A DNA stretch of 41,890 nucleotides from Arthrobacter mangrovi (GTDB lineage: Bacteria > Actinomycetota > Actinomycetes > Actinomycetales > Micrococcaceae). The notes below the pieces were generated by a model. That model had not been told where the DNA came from. It did no database searches and saw only the letters and a list, made by a program, of their open reading frames with translations. The DNA lies in the NCBI RefSeq assembly GCF_026011795.1, contig NZ_BRVS01000032.1:1-41890 (forward strand), written 5' to 3'. The position numbers and the translations under genes were made by a program. This document shows positions 28,926 to 36,959 of this stretch, piece after piece (within the stretch, counting starts at the first letter, position 1; every line of letters begins with the position of its first letter).

Positions 28926-28954
28926 TTGACCGGCGCAGGCAGCCGCCGCATAAT
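28926..28954 (+). promoter_or_regulatory. Sigma-70-type promoter of the deacetylase-like gene
   Basis: TTGACC (28926-28931), an exact 17-base spacer and CATAAT (28949-28954), each one base from consensus. The start would lie near 28961, giving a leader of about 60 bases. A 7-bp inverted repeat CGCGGAA/TTCCGCG (about 28900-28915) lies just upstream. Confidence 0.7.
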
Positions 28955-29023
28955 TGGCTGATCCGGCGGGCCGCTGGGGGACGCGAGGGGGCGTCAGGCG
29001 CCGCCGGTGGAAGCTGGCGCATC

Positions 29024-29752
29024 ATGAAAAACCGCCGTCGCACCGCGACCCTGCTGGCCATCCTCGCCCTGTTCATGGGCGGGTATCCCCTATCGCCGCC
29101 GGCCAGCGCCGCCGCCGCATACAACAGCCATCGGGGGCCCAACTACACGGACCGCGCGGTGCTGACCTTCGACGACTGCCCGCGTAGCCTGTCCGCCTAC
29201 GAGTCGGTGCTGGAATATGCCGAGGAGGAAAACCTGGGCCTGGTCCTCGCACCCACCGGCGACTGCATTACGCGCTTCCGCGAAGAGGAGGACGAGGACA
29301 TCGTGCTGCTGGCTCGGAGCTATGGCCAGTACGTCATCAACCACAGCATCCACCACCGCGACCTGCGAAAGCTAAGCTGCGCCGGAGTCGCCGCGGAACT
29401 GCGCGCCCCGGGCGTCGCAACCAATTTCGGCCGGCCGCCCTTCGGGGGAATCAATAAGACGGTGCTCTGCGGCTACCAGCGGGCGAAGATGCAGCCCTGG
29501 CTGTGGACCGTCAACCCACGGGATTTCCTCGGCAAGTCGCGGACCGAGGTAGTGGACTATGTAGTGGCCAACGGCCGCAAGGGCAGCACGATCATCATGC
29601 ACATGCAATGGAACGGGTTCAATCCTCAGGCCCTGGACAGGATGAAGGACGGGCTAGCGGCCAGGGGAATCAAAGTCTGCCGGGCGTATGGCGGAGCCAC
29701 GGGCCGGATCACGACCGCGCCGGCCAGGCTGCCCGCCCGGCTGCCCTGCTGA
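29024..29752 (+). CDS. Secreted polysaccharide deacetylase-like protein (divergent CE4)
   Basis: A 242-residue exported protein with a signal peptide (about 1-31, ending ASAAAA). It carries the NodB-homology motifs in order: TFDD at 48-51, HSIHH at 107-111 (the H-S-x-x-H zinc motif), RPPFGG at 137-142 (RxPYG-like), WTVNPRDF near 161 in place of the DxxDW motif, and IIMHM at 190-194 with the catalytic His193. It would remove acetyl groups from peptidoglycan or another polysaccharide. The two acidic catalytic residues and both zinc histidines appear present, but the spacing is short and three cysteines (52, 81, 119) may form disulfides. A good promoter and a terminator make it a single-gene unit. 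Confidence 0.8.
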   Translation: MKNRRRTATLLAILALFMGGYPLSPPASAAAAYNSHRGPNYTDRAVLTFDDCPRSLSAYESVLEYAEEENLGLVLAPTGDCITRFREEEDEDIVLLARSYGQYVINHSIHHRDLRKLSCAGVAAELRAPGVATNFGRPPFGGINKTVLCGYQRAKMQPWLWTVNPRDFLGKSRTEVVDYVVANGRKGSTIIMHMQWNGFNPQALDRMKDGLAARGIKVCRAYGGATGRITTAPARLPARLPC

Positions 29753-29757
29753 CAGGC

Positions 29758-29806
29758 GGAAGGAGGACCACGGCGGAACCTCGCGTCCCGCCGTCGTCCT
29801 CCTTCC
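29758..29806. terminator. Terminator, copy 2 of a repeated palindrome
   Basis: A 19-bp stem with one mismatch (29758-29776 with 29788-29806), followed by TGTTTTTCC. It separates the convergent deacetylase and aldehyde dehydrogenase genes. It closely resembles the hairpin at 22748-22797, including the loop-proximal AACCTCG. Confidence 0.87.
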
Positions 29807-29848
29807 TGTTTTTCCTGCTGTTTGTCCCGCTTTTCCCGGGGAGGGGCG

Positions 29849-31279
29849 TCAGTAGCTGATGACCTGCGGCTGGCCGAGGTGCTTCAGGCCCTCGGCGCCG
29901 AACTCCAGGCCGTAGCCGGAGCCCTTGGCACCGCCGAACGGCACCCGCGGGTCGATGGCGCCGTGCTTGTTGATCCACACCGTGCCGGCCTCGATGCGGG
30001 CCGCCACTTCGCGGGCCTTGGCCGGATCGGAGGACCAGACCGAGGCGCCGAGGCCGACCTCGAGGCCGTTGGCCATCTCCACGACCTCATCCAGGCTGGA
30101 GTACTTGACGATCGGCAGGGCCGGGCCGAACTGCTCCCGGGCGACCAGCGGGTTGTCATTGTCGATGTCCGCCACCAGCGTCGTCGGGTAGAAGTAGCCC
30201 GGCTGGCCTGCCTCCGGATCGCCGCCGGTCAGCACGCGGGCGCCGGAGTCCTTGGCGGCCTGGACCAGGTCCGCGACGATGTCGTACTGCGCCTTGTTCT
30301 GCAGCGGGCCCAGCACGTTCTGCTCGTCCAGGCCCACGCCCATCGGCATCTGCTTGGCCACGTCCACCAGCGCCTCGCAGACCTGGTCGTAGAGGTCCTC
30401 ATGGACGTAGAGCCGCTTGAGCGCGGCGCAGGTCTGGCCGGTGTTGATGAACGCACCCCAGAACAGGCCCTCGGCAATCGCCTTCGGGTCGGCGTCCGGC
30501 AGCACGATTCCGGCGTCGTTGCCGCCGAGTTCGAGGGTCAGCCGCTTCACCGTGTCGGCCGAGGAGCGGATGATGGCCTTGCCCGTCGCGGTGGAGCCGG
30601 TGAACATGACCTTGTCGATGTCCGGGTGCGAGGCCAGCCCCTCGCCGACGTCGCGGCCGCCGGAAACCACGTGCAGTACGTCGGCCGGCAGCACCTGGTT
30701 GATCACCTTCGCCAGCGCGAGCACGCTCAGCGGCGTGTACTCCGAGGGCTTCATCACCACGGTGTTGCCCATCCGCAGCGACGGCGCGAGCTGCCAGACG
30801 GAGATCATCATCGGCCAGTTCCACGGGCCGATTGCGCCGACCACGCCCAGCGGGCGGTAGTGCAGCTCGGCGCGGCCGCCCTCGTCGTCGACCAGCACCT
30901 CCGGCTCCAGCTCGAAGGACGCGGTGGCCCGCAGCCAGGCCGCGCAGGCCCCGACCTCGAAGCGCGCGTTCGGGCCGTTCAGGGGCTTGCCCTGTTCCCG
31001 GGACAGCAGCTCGGCGAGCGCCTCGGCGGAATGTTCGATGGCGTCGGCCGCCCGGTTGAGGTACTCGGTGCGCTCGGCGTGGCTCAGCCGGCCCCACGCG
31101 GGCTGCGCTGCCCGGGCCGCCGCCACCGCGGCTTCCAGGTCCTGGGCTGAGTGCTCGGGGGCGCGCCCGACGACCTCACCCGTCGCCGGGTCCTTGATGT
31201 CCCGGCCGCCCCCGGCCGGTTCGATCGCCGCCAGCAGCTCGGCGTAGGCGGCCAGCCGGGTGTCCTGTTCGGTCTGCAT
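29849..31279 (-). CDS. NAD(P)-dependent aldehyde dehydrogenase
   Basis: A 476-residue class I/II aldehyde dehydrogenase. The oxyanion Asn154 lies in GPWNWPMM, the cofactor Lys177 in VMKPSEYTP, FTGST at 226-230 is the Rossmann loop, Glu250 in TLELGGNDAGIV is the general base and Cys284 in NTGQTCAALKR is the nucleophile. The C-terminal INKHGAIDPRVPFGGAKGSGYG is the usual oligomerisation and active-site segment. It oxidises an aldehyde to its acid; the substrate is not readable. AAAGGGGA precedes the ATG. No neighbour suggests a pathway. Confidence 0.94.
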   Translation of the reverse strand: MQTEQDTRLAAYAELLAAIEPAGGGRDIKDPATGEVVGRAPEHSAQDLEAAVAAARAAQPAWGRLSHAERTEYLNRAADAIEHSAEALAELLSREQGKPLNGPNARFEVGACAAWLRATASFELEPEVLVDDEGGRAELHYRPLGVVGAIGPWNWPMMISVWQLAPSLRMGNTVVMKPSEYTPLSVLALAKVINQVLPADVLHVVSGGRDVGEGLASHPDIDKVMFTGSTATGKAIIRSSADTVKRLTLELGGNDAGIVLPDADPKAIAEGLFWGAFINTGQTCAALKRLYVHEDLYDQVCEALVDVAKQMPMGVGLDEQNVLGPLQNKAQYDIVADLVQAAKDSGARVLTGGDPEAGQPGYFYPTTLVADIDNDNPLVAREQFGPALPIVKYSSLDEVVEMANGLEVGLGASVWSSDPAKAREVAARIEAGTVWINKHGAIDPRVPFGGAKGSGYGLEFGAEGLKHLGQPQVISY

Positions 31280-31499
31280 GGAGTCCCCTTTCCTCGTCTT
31301 CTTCGTCGTCGGCCGCTACGGGCGGTCGATGCGCTAGATGCGTTCGATGTCCACTGTCCCCCGCGAACCCCGCCGTCGTCTTGTCTCTGAGTGCCCAGCC
31401 GTTGACTTCCCGTGCACCGCATGCCGGCGCTCCGCCAACCGCCCGGTTTTCCAGTCCGGATCCGGTGCCGCCTGGATCCGGACGGCGGACAATGGCCCC

Positions 31500-32219
31500 A
31501 TGAAGAGTCCGCGCACGCTCGCCGCCGCCGTCGAACACGACGGCGCGGTGCCTGCCGGGCGGCAGGAACGATTCCGAGGCTACGGCGTCATGGGCCTGCC
31601 CTTTGCCTCCGGCTACCTCCTGGCGATGCGGCGTTTCCCCGTCACATCACTCGGCCCCGGCTACACCTCCGTCTGGGTCCGCACCCCGGCCGGCGCGTGG
31701 ACCATGTACTCCACGGTGCCGCCGGGGATGTCCTGCCCGCGCTACTTCGGCAGCGCCCTCACGGCGGCATCCATGGAGGACATCGAACTGCAGTGGACGG
31801 GCGAACAGTCGCTGAAGCTCGCGGTCGGCGGCACCGTCGGCCTCAGCTGGACCCTGCACCTGTCCGCTACCCCCGCCACCCGCATCCTCTCCGCCGTCGC
31901 CGGCCTGATGCCCGCGCCGCTCCTGCGGACCACGGCCGTGCTGAAGGGGATGGGCCCCGTGGCCGGCCTCGTCCTGGACTCCGGCGGCATCGCGCTGACC
32001 GGCAGTTCACCCAACAGCCAGCGCTTCAAGGCGATCCCGCGCCGCGTCTGGTTCATCGACGCCGGCTCTGCCACGCTCCGGGGCGTGGACCTGGGTCCCC
32101 TCGGGCCCCTCCAGGAGCAGGCACGGCTCGGCGGCTTCCGGCTCCCCCAGCGCGGCCTCTTCATGTTCGGGTCGGTGTACTTCGCTCCCGCAGGCCCTCC
32201 GGGGCGCGGCTCCCGCTGA
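31500..32219 (+). CDS. Hypothetical protein (239 aa), possible beta-barrel
   Basis: I do not recognise the family. Visible features include a hydrophobic FRGYGVMGLPFASGYLLAMRR region, an alternating beta-like pattern (SVWVRTPAGAWTMYSTV, IELQWTGEQSLKLAVGGT, VGLSWTLHLSATP), an Ala/Leu-rich central segment (about 125-160) and a C-terminal FIDAGSATLRGVDLGPLGPL. The composition suggests a lipocalin- or hydratase-like beta-barrel, but no catalytic motif stands out. The ATG at 31500 is chosen because the codon bias begins there; the frame runs upstream to 31338. No good ribosome binding site is seen. It has its own terminator. Confidence 0.7.
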   Translation: MKSPRTLAAAVEHDGAVPAGRQERFRGYGVMGLPFASGYLLAMRRFPVTSLGPGYTSVWVRTPAGAWTMYSTVPPGMSCPRYFGSALTAASMEDIELQWTGEQSLKLAVGGTVGLSWTLHLSATPATRILSAVAGLMPAPLLRTTAVLKGMGPVAGLVLDSGGIALTGSSPNSQRFKAIPRRVWFIDAGSATLRGVDLGPLGPLQEQARLGGFRLPQRGLFMFGSVYFAPAGPPGRGSR

Positions 32220-32231
32220 GCGGCCGCGTTA

Positions 32232-32259
32232 GGCCAGGAAGAGACCGCCCTTCCTGGCC
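32232..32259. terminator. Bidirectional terminator
   Basis: A perfect 10-bp stem (32232-32241 with 32250-32259) followed by GTTCTT, between the convergent hypothetical and methyltransferase genes. Confidence 0.72.
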
Positions 32260-32264
32260 GTTCT

Positions 32265-33092
32265 TCAAGCGCGCCCGCGGACGCACCAGGCCGACGCGTC
32301 GACCTCGAACGGACCCTCCGGCATCAGCCGGGCGCACCGGTCCCGGATTTGCGCGCGCTTCGCCGCATCCAGCCCGCCCAAGTAGGCGCCGGAGGGGCCA
32401 ACCCCGAGGGTGTAGGGCTCCCACCACTCGGAGAAGCCGGCGAACCCGACGCGGACGGTCAGTTTGCTCTCCTCGATGTCCTGCAGGCCCGCTTGGCCAA
32501 ACAGCTCGGCCAGGTGGCCCTCACGGGAACCGGGCCGGCCTGCCTCGCCCGGAGCGGCCGGATCCACCTCGCTGACTACCCGCCAGAAGAGGGAAAGCGG
32601 CCCGCTGCCTCCGGCGTGGTCCCACACGCACGCGGCAACGGCGCCCCCGGGCCGGGTCACCCGCGCCATCTCGGCGAGGCCGGCCACCGGATCGTTCATG
32701 AAATGCACCACCAGCTGGGCCAAGGCACAGTCGAAGGAATTGTCCGGGTAGGGCAGCTGCTCGGCGACCCCGGCGGTCACCTCGACGCCGGGCAGCCTCG
32801 CCCGGAGGGCGTCGACGAAGGACGACGACGGGTCGAGCGCCTTTACCGCCGAGGGCCCCAGCCTGGCCGCCAACAGCGCGGTCAGGGCTCCGGGACCGCA
32901 GCCGACATCCAGGGCCTCCTGCCCCGGGCGCACGCCGGCCGCATCAATGAAACGCGCGGCCAAGGGCTCCGAATACCTGCCCATGAAGGAGTTGTACGCC
33001 TCGGCGGCAACCTCGAACATCACCTCGTGCCTCTTGTCCCCGGGCAGCCACCCCCGCCGCTCCGACGGCAGTGAGGCGCCCGGCGTCGTCAT
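32265..33092 (-). CDS. SAM-dependent class I methyltransferase
   Basis: A 275-residue methyltransferase of the UbiE/ methyltransferase-11 type. Motif I is ALDVGCGPGALTALLA (about 60-75), motif II ALDPSSSFVDALR, motif III EQLPYPDNSFDCALAQLVVHFM and then ARVTRPGGAVAACVWD. The N-terminal AAEAYNSFMGRYSEPLAARF is typical of small-molecule methyltransferases in actinobacteria. The substrate is unknown. The start at 33092 gives 24 residues before MFEVAAEAYNSF; an internal ATG at 33020 is an alternative. Nothing nearby indicates a pathway. Confidence 0.9.
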   Translation of the reverse strand: MTTPGASLPSERRGWLPGDKRHEVMFEVAAEAYNSFMGRYSEPLAARFIDAAGVRPGQEALDVGCGPGALTALLAARLGPSAVKALDPSSSFVDALRARLPGVEVTAGVAEQLPYPDNSFDCALAQLVVHFMNDPVAGLAEMARVTRPGGAVAACVWDHAGGSGPLSLFWRVVSEVDPAAPGEAGRPGSREGHLAELFGQAGLQDIEESKLTVRVGFAGFSEWWEPYTLGVGPSGAYLGGLDAAKRAQIRDRCARLMPEGPFEVDASAWCVRGRA

Positions 33093-33173
33093 TCCCCGGT
33101 CCCTGCGCGCAGTCTACGCCGCCCCGCCGTCCGGGTCACCGCGGTTCCCCACGTGAAGAACGGGCAAAACTAG

Positions 33174-33189
33174 AGTGAAAAGTTTCACT
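33174..33189. promoter_or_regulatory. Inverted repeat AGTGAAA-AG-TTTCACT
   Basis: A perfect 7-2-7 palindrome in an AT-richer patch of the 320-base gap between the divergent methyltransferase and OpgC-fusion genes. It looks like a repressor operator. The cognate regulator is not identifiable. Confidence 0.5.
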
Positions 33190-33289
33190 TCCGGGAAGCA
33201 AGCTTACCGTTGATGATGTAGAGTAATTTCCTGGTCCGGTTCGTTGACTGCGGTTCCCCCCAACAGCCGAAGTGTCCGGCCGGACTTTC

Positions 33290-33340
33290 AAGGCCCTGGC
33301 CCCGGAAGGCCCCCCAACGCGCTTCCGGGACCAGGGCCTT
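33290..33340 (+). terminator. Orphan terminator, possibly of a small RNA or attenuator
   Basis: A 19-bp stem with one mismatch (33290-33308 with 33322-33340), a 13-base loop and the T-rich ATCTTCTCGTTT on the plus-strand side. No plus-strand gene lies upstream before the divergent methyltransferase. It ends about 70 bases before the GTG of the next gene, so it either ends a short RNA starting in about 33190-33260 or acts as a leader attenuator. I see no open frame or start signal in the short stretch. Confidence 0.72.
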
Positions 33341-33412
33341 ATCTTCTCGTTTATGTCCTGGTTCTTAGGGCCGGCACCTCCCGCAGTCCATCCCCGGCTG
33401 TAGGGTATTGCC

Positions 33413-35899
33413 GTGGCAGCGGATCCCCCTCGAACTTCACCTTTTGTCCTGATCAGGCGCTGGTTCTACGTTGCGGCGCTTGCCGTCGCCCTTGCGGCAA
33501 TCGGAGCCGCGATACTGCCGGTCAGCACCGCGGCAAAAGCCGCCGTCCCCGGCACCACGGCGGGACAGGACGGGACGACGGCCGAGCCCGGCGACGCCCC
33601 GCTCTTCGGCGCCGAGCTGGACTGGGGTTCCGACAGCGCGCAGGCCTACGCCGAACGGCTGGGAGCGTCCGCGGCGGTCTACGACCACGAGATGCCGTGG
33701 CCGCTCCAGGATGCGGAGCGGCGCTACCTCGAGGGCTTCCTGCACCAGGCCGCGGCGGAGGGATCGCACGCCGTGCTCTCGATCCACCCCACAGTTCCCC
33801 TGGCGCAGATCGACGCGGCCGAGGCTGCCAAGCTGGCGGAGGGCCTGCAATCGCTCAGCGAGGGGTTCGAGGGGAAGCTCTTCGTCCGGTTCGCTCCGGA
33901 CATGAACGCCAGCTGGATGGCCTGGGGCCAGCATCCTGCCGCCTACACGGCGGCGTTCCGGGCGGTGTCCGAGGCCGTCCACGAGCGTCTTCCGGGTGCC
34001 GTCATGGTCTGGTCCCCCTACGCGGCGCAGGACTACCCGTACGGCAAGAGCAAGCACGCACCGCAGCCCGGCAGCGACGAGTTCAGCCTGCTGGATACGA
34101 ATTCCGACGGCGAATGGAACCAGGCGGACGACGCGTACGCCCCGTATTATCCGGGCGACGCCGCGGTGGACTGGGTGGGGCTCTCGGCCTTCCACGACGA
34201 GACGCGCGGCGGACCGGCGGCCAACACCGTTCCGCAGGCCGGCGCCTTCGCCGGACTGCTGGATTCCGAGGACTTCTACGAACGGTATGCGGAAGAGGCC
34301 GGCAAGCCGGTCATGGTCCGCACCGCCGCGTTCTTCAGCCCGGGCGCCGGAGGTGCGGGGGCTGCGGCGATCAAGAGCGCCTGGTGGAAGCAGGTTTTCC
34401 AAGCCGCTTCGACGGACCACCGGGAGATCGGCGCCGTCATCTGGACGGAGACGACGACGCAGCGGGCACTGGGCGAGACCACCGTCGACTGGAGGGTCAG
34501 CTTCGACGGCACGCAGGCGGCCGCCTTCCGGGCCGGCCTCGCCGACTCGGCCTTGGTCACGGGACCGGTCACCGAGCGGGCCGCCGCGACCGGGACCGCG
34601 GGCGAAGGAACCGCCCTCAGCGGCATCCCGGCGTGGGGCGCGGTCGCCGCAACGCTCGCCGCGGCGGCCATCCTGTGGTTCCTCCCGACCCGCCGGGGCG
34701 CGGCACGGTCCTGGGCCTACGCGGAGGAGACGAGGCGCGACCTGCGGGTGGACCTGCTGCGCGGGGTGGCCATTGTCTTCGTCGTCGTCAACCACCTCGG
34801 CCTGGTCTCCCTCTTCCAGCTGCTGAGCCAGGAAGCCATCGGCGTGGTATCCGGGGCCGAACTGTTCGTGCTGCTCTCCGGCACCGTGCTCGGTATGGTC
34901 TACGGCCCGCGCGTCGCCGAGGGCCTGGGCGACGTCGTGGACGCCACGGCGCGGCGCGCCGGAAAGCTTTACCTGACCGCGCTGGCCGTGGTGGTCGCGG
35001 TCTTCGCGCTGAGCTGGCTGCCGGCGGTGGAGTCCGACGCCGTCACCACCTTCTCGGACCAGGGCACCGGTGCCGCGGGGCGCGCGGCCGCCGGGCGCAC
35101 CTACGACCTCTATGCCGGCATGGACGGCATTCTCCAGTATCCGGTGCCCGGCAGCGTGGTCCCGCAGATCCTCAGCCTGCAGTTCGGCCCGTGGCAGTTC
35201 AACATCATGGGCCTGTACGTGATCCTGCTGCTGGCCAGCCCGCTGATTCTCGCGGCCCTGGCCCGCAAGAAGGCCTGGCTGGTACTCCTGCTCAGCGCCG
35301 GACTCTACGTGCTCGGCTCGACCGCCAGGATCCGCCTGTTGCCGTCGCAGTTCGAGGACTCCTTCCCCTTGCTGGTGTGGCAACTGCTGTTCGTCGTCGG
35401 CATGGTCACCGGCTACCACCGCCGCGCGATCGTCGCCTGGTTCTCCCGGCACCGTATCGTGCTCGGCGCCTGCGTCCTGCTGGCCGCGCTGTTCGCCCTC
35501 TTCTCCTGGTGCAACCCCTACCTGGCCAACGCCTTCGACGTCCGGCTCGCGCTACTGCCGGACGCGCTCTACCAGGACATCTATGACCGCTTCTTCAACC
35601 GGACCTTCCTTGGCCCGGGCAGGCTGCTCAACGTCCTGGTGGTAGTTATCGCCGGGTACGCCCTGCTCAGCGCCTACTGGGCCCTGCTCAATCGGGCCCT
35701 GGGCTGGCTGCTCATTCCCCTCGGCCAGGCGACGCTCTACGTCTTCATCATGCATGTGTTCCTGGTGCTCGTCATCGACAACATCCAGGTGCTGAACGAG
35801 GGCAGGATCTGGCTCAACACGCTGGCCTACGCCGCCGTCCTGGCGCTGCTGTGGGTCATGGTGCGGACGCGGTTCCTGTTCAGGATCATCCCCCGCTGA
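33413..35899 (+). CDS. GH26-like domain fused to an OpgC-type membrane acyltransferase
   Basis: An 828-residue fusion. A membrane helix (about 14-36) exports a domain of about 325 residues (60-385) that resembles GH26-type beta-mannanases (FGAELDWG, LFVRFAPDMNASWMAWG, AVMVWSPY, VDWVGLSAFHD, PVMVRTAAFF). The GH26 acid/base glutamate site (HEMN-like) reads P-D163-M-N, and the nucleophile region (about 300-308) has no Glu. A second helix (about 403-422) and the OpgC domain (441 on: DLRVDLLRGVAIVFVVVNHLG, then about ten helices) follow. OpgC proteins transfer succinyl groups to osmoregulated glucans. It may modify a surface polysaccharide recognised by the extracellular domain. The start is the GTG at 33413; its ribosome binding site is weak. 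Confidence 0.85.
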   Translation: MAADPPRTSPFVLIRRWFYVAALAVALAAIGAAILPVSTAAKAAVPGTTAGQDGTTAEPGDAPLFGAELDWGSDSAQAYAERLGASAAVYDHEMPWPLQDAERRYLEGFLHQAAAEGSHAVLSIHPTVPLAQIDAAEAAKLAEGLQSLSEGFEGKLFVRFAPDMNASWMAWGQHPAAYTAAFRAVSEAVHERLPGAVMVWSPYAAQDYPYGKSKHAPQPGSDEFSLLDTNSDGEWNQADDAYAPYYPGDAAVDWVGLSAFHDETRGGPAANTVPQAGAFAGLLDSEDFYERYAEEAGKPVMVRTAAFFSPGAGGAGAAAIKSAWWKQVFQAASTDHREIGAVIWTETTTQRALGETTVDWRVSFDGTQAAAFRAGLADSALVTGPVTERAAATGTAGEGTALSGIPAWGAVAATLAAAAILWFLPTRRGAARSWAYAEETRRDLRVDLLRGVAIVFVVVNHLGLVSLFQLLSQEAIGVVSGAELFVLLSGTVLGMVYGPRVAEGLGDVVDATARRAGKLYLTALAVVVAVFALSWLPAVESDAVTTFSDQGTGAAGRAAAGRTYDLYAGMDGILQYPVPGSVVPQILSLQFGPWQFNIMGLYVILLLASPLILAALARKKAWLVLLLSAGLYVLGSTARIRLLPSQFEDSFPLLVWQLLFVVGMVTGYHRRAIVAWFSRHRIVLGACVLLAALFALFSWCNPYLANAFDVRLALLPDALYQDIYDRFFNRTFLGPGRLLNVLVVVIAGYALLSAYWALLNRALGWLLIPLGQATLYVFIMHVFLVLVIDNIQVLNEGRIWLNTLAYAAVLALLWVMVRTRFLFRIIPR

Positions 35900-35936
35900 T
35901 CATGCCCATGCGCAGCCGGAGGGCTATGATTCGGCC

Positions 35937-36491
35937 ATGAACCGATCGATGGTCCGGCACGCGGCCGCATCGGCGGGACGCACAATGGCCGTCCTGGTCA
36001 TCGTGCTGGCGGCATACTTCATCCTGCCGATCGGCGACTTCCGCAGGGGCGGCGACCTCGGCCCGTGGCTGCAGCTGGGCGTCGTCGTCGTGGTTTTCGG
36101 CGCCGCGATGGCATTCGCCGTGCTCAGGATCCTCTCGGCCGGCACACCGCGGCTGCGGGCGGCGGAATTCGTCATCGAACTCGTGGTGCTCTTTATCTGC
36201 CTGTTCGCGCTGCTCTACCTCTCGCTGGCCGCGACCGATCCGGCCGCGTTCACCGAGCCGCTCGGACGGCTGGACGCGCTTTACTTCACGGCCTCCACCT
36301 TCGCCACGGTGGGGTTCGGCGACATCACCCCCGTGAACGAAACGGCGCGGGCCTTCGTGACGGTGCAGATGTTGCTGGACCTGGGCGTGCTCGCGCTGAT
36401 CGCCAAGACGACGTTCTTCGCGGCGGGCAGGCCGAGGCGGCAGGCACCACGGCGCCTGCCCCCGCGCCGGCCGGGGCCCGATTCCCCCTAG
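35937..36491 (+). CDS. Potassium-channel family protein (TVGFGD filter)
   Basis: A 184-residue membrane protein with four predicted helices (about 17-31, 46-65, 77-97, 143-160). The pore loop carries TVGFGD at 124-129, the K+ selectivity signature, preceded by the typical ALYFTASTFA pore helix. No cytoplasmic RCK or nucleotide-binding domain is present; the tail is a short Arg/Pro-rich stretch. It would form a tetrameric K+ channel. GGAGGG lies about 13 bases before the ATG, which is a long spacing. The gene follows the OpgC fusion at 37 bases. Confidence 0.88.
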   Translation: MNRSMVRHAAASAGRTMAVLVIVLAAYFILPIGDFRRGGDLGPWLQLGVVVVVFGAAMAFAVLRILSAGTPRLRAAEFVIELVVLFICLFALLYLSLAATDPAAFTEPLGRLDALYFTASTFATVGFGDITPVNETARAFVTVQMLLDLGVLALIAKTTFFAAGRPRRQAPRRLPPRRPGPDSP

Positions 36492-36511
36492 CCCTGCATC
36501 TAGCCCTGCAT
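36488..36511. repeat. 12-bp tandem duplication across two stop codons
   Basis: CTAGCCCTGCAT occurs twice (36488-36499 and 36500-36511). The first copy contains the TAG of the channel gene and the second supplies the TAG of the convergent VOC gene. Confidence 0.9.
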
Positions 36512-36907
36512 CGCGGCGGGATCCCGCTGGTCGCGGCGGAGCGGGTGGTCGGCGGGGACCTCGACGAGGACGATGCGCACGCCGTCCGGATCGGCGATCC
36601 ACATTTCGACCAGGCCCCACGGCTCCTGCTGCGGCGCGCGGAGAATCTGCACTCCCGCTTCCTCCAGCCGGCGGTGCTCGGCGCGCACGTCCCGGACCTG
36701 GATCCACAGCTCCATCCGGCCCGGTCCTTCGGCGTCCCGCCGGCCGGACACTTCGAGCATCCCGTTGCCCAGGAAGAAGACCAGTCCCGGGTCCTTCGGG
36801 TCGCCGAACTCGCGGTAGACGGCCAGGCCGAGGGTGTCCCGGTAGAAGACCTGGCTCTTGCCTGGATCGGTGGGACGCAGGATGACGCGGCTGCTCAAAG
36901 GCTCCAT
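36500..36907 (-). CDS. VOC (glyoxalase/bleomycin resistance) family protein
   Basis: A 135-residue single-domain vicinal oxygen chelate protein: SRVILRPTDPGKSQVFYRDTLGLAVY, then VFFLGNGMLEVSG, VRDVRAEHRRLEEAGVQILR, EPWGLVEMWIADPDGVRIVLVEVP. The E-M-W-x-x-D-P-D-G end is the usual metal or substrate strand. The function (isomerase, dioxygenase or binding protein) cannot be read. I chose the ATG at 36907 because homology starts there; ATG at 36919 is in frame and would overlap the ECF41-type promoter. The ORF to 36985 is not supported. It is divergent from the FAD oxidoreductase operon. Confidence 0.87.
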   Translation of the reverse strand: MEPLSSRVILRPTDPGKSQVFYRDTLGLAVYREFGDPKDPGLVFFLGNGMLEVSGRRDAEGPGRMELWIQVRDVRAEHRRLEEAGVQILRAPQQEPWGLVEMWIADPDGVRIVLVEVPADHPLRRDQRDPAAMQG

Positions 36908-36918
36908 TCGGCCGATCA

Positions 36919-36945
36919 TGTCACAAAACCCGCGCGGCCGGTGTC
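36919..36945 (+). promoter_or_regulatory. ECF41-type promoter (TGTCACA-N16-TGTC)
   Basis: TGTCACA (36919-36925), exactly 16 bases, then TGTC (36942-36945). The published motif for ECF41 sigma factors is TGTCACA-N16-CGTC; only the first base of the -10 differs. It lies directly upstream of the FAD oxidoreductase and ECF41 gene pair and points towards them, indicating autoregulation. Confidence 0.85.
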
Positions 36946-36959
36946 TTGGGTATGTCGGT

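Noticed and set aside
33244-35586. Plus-strand open frame of 780 codons overlapping the OpgC fusion in another frame
   Set aside because: Arg/Gly-rich shadow product; the chosen frame has membrane helices and OpgC features.
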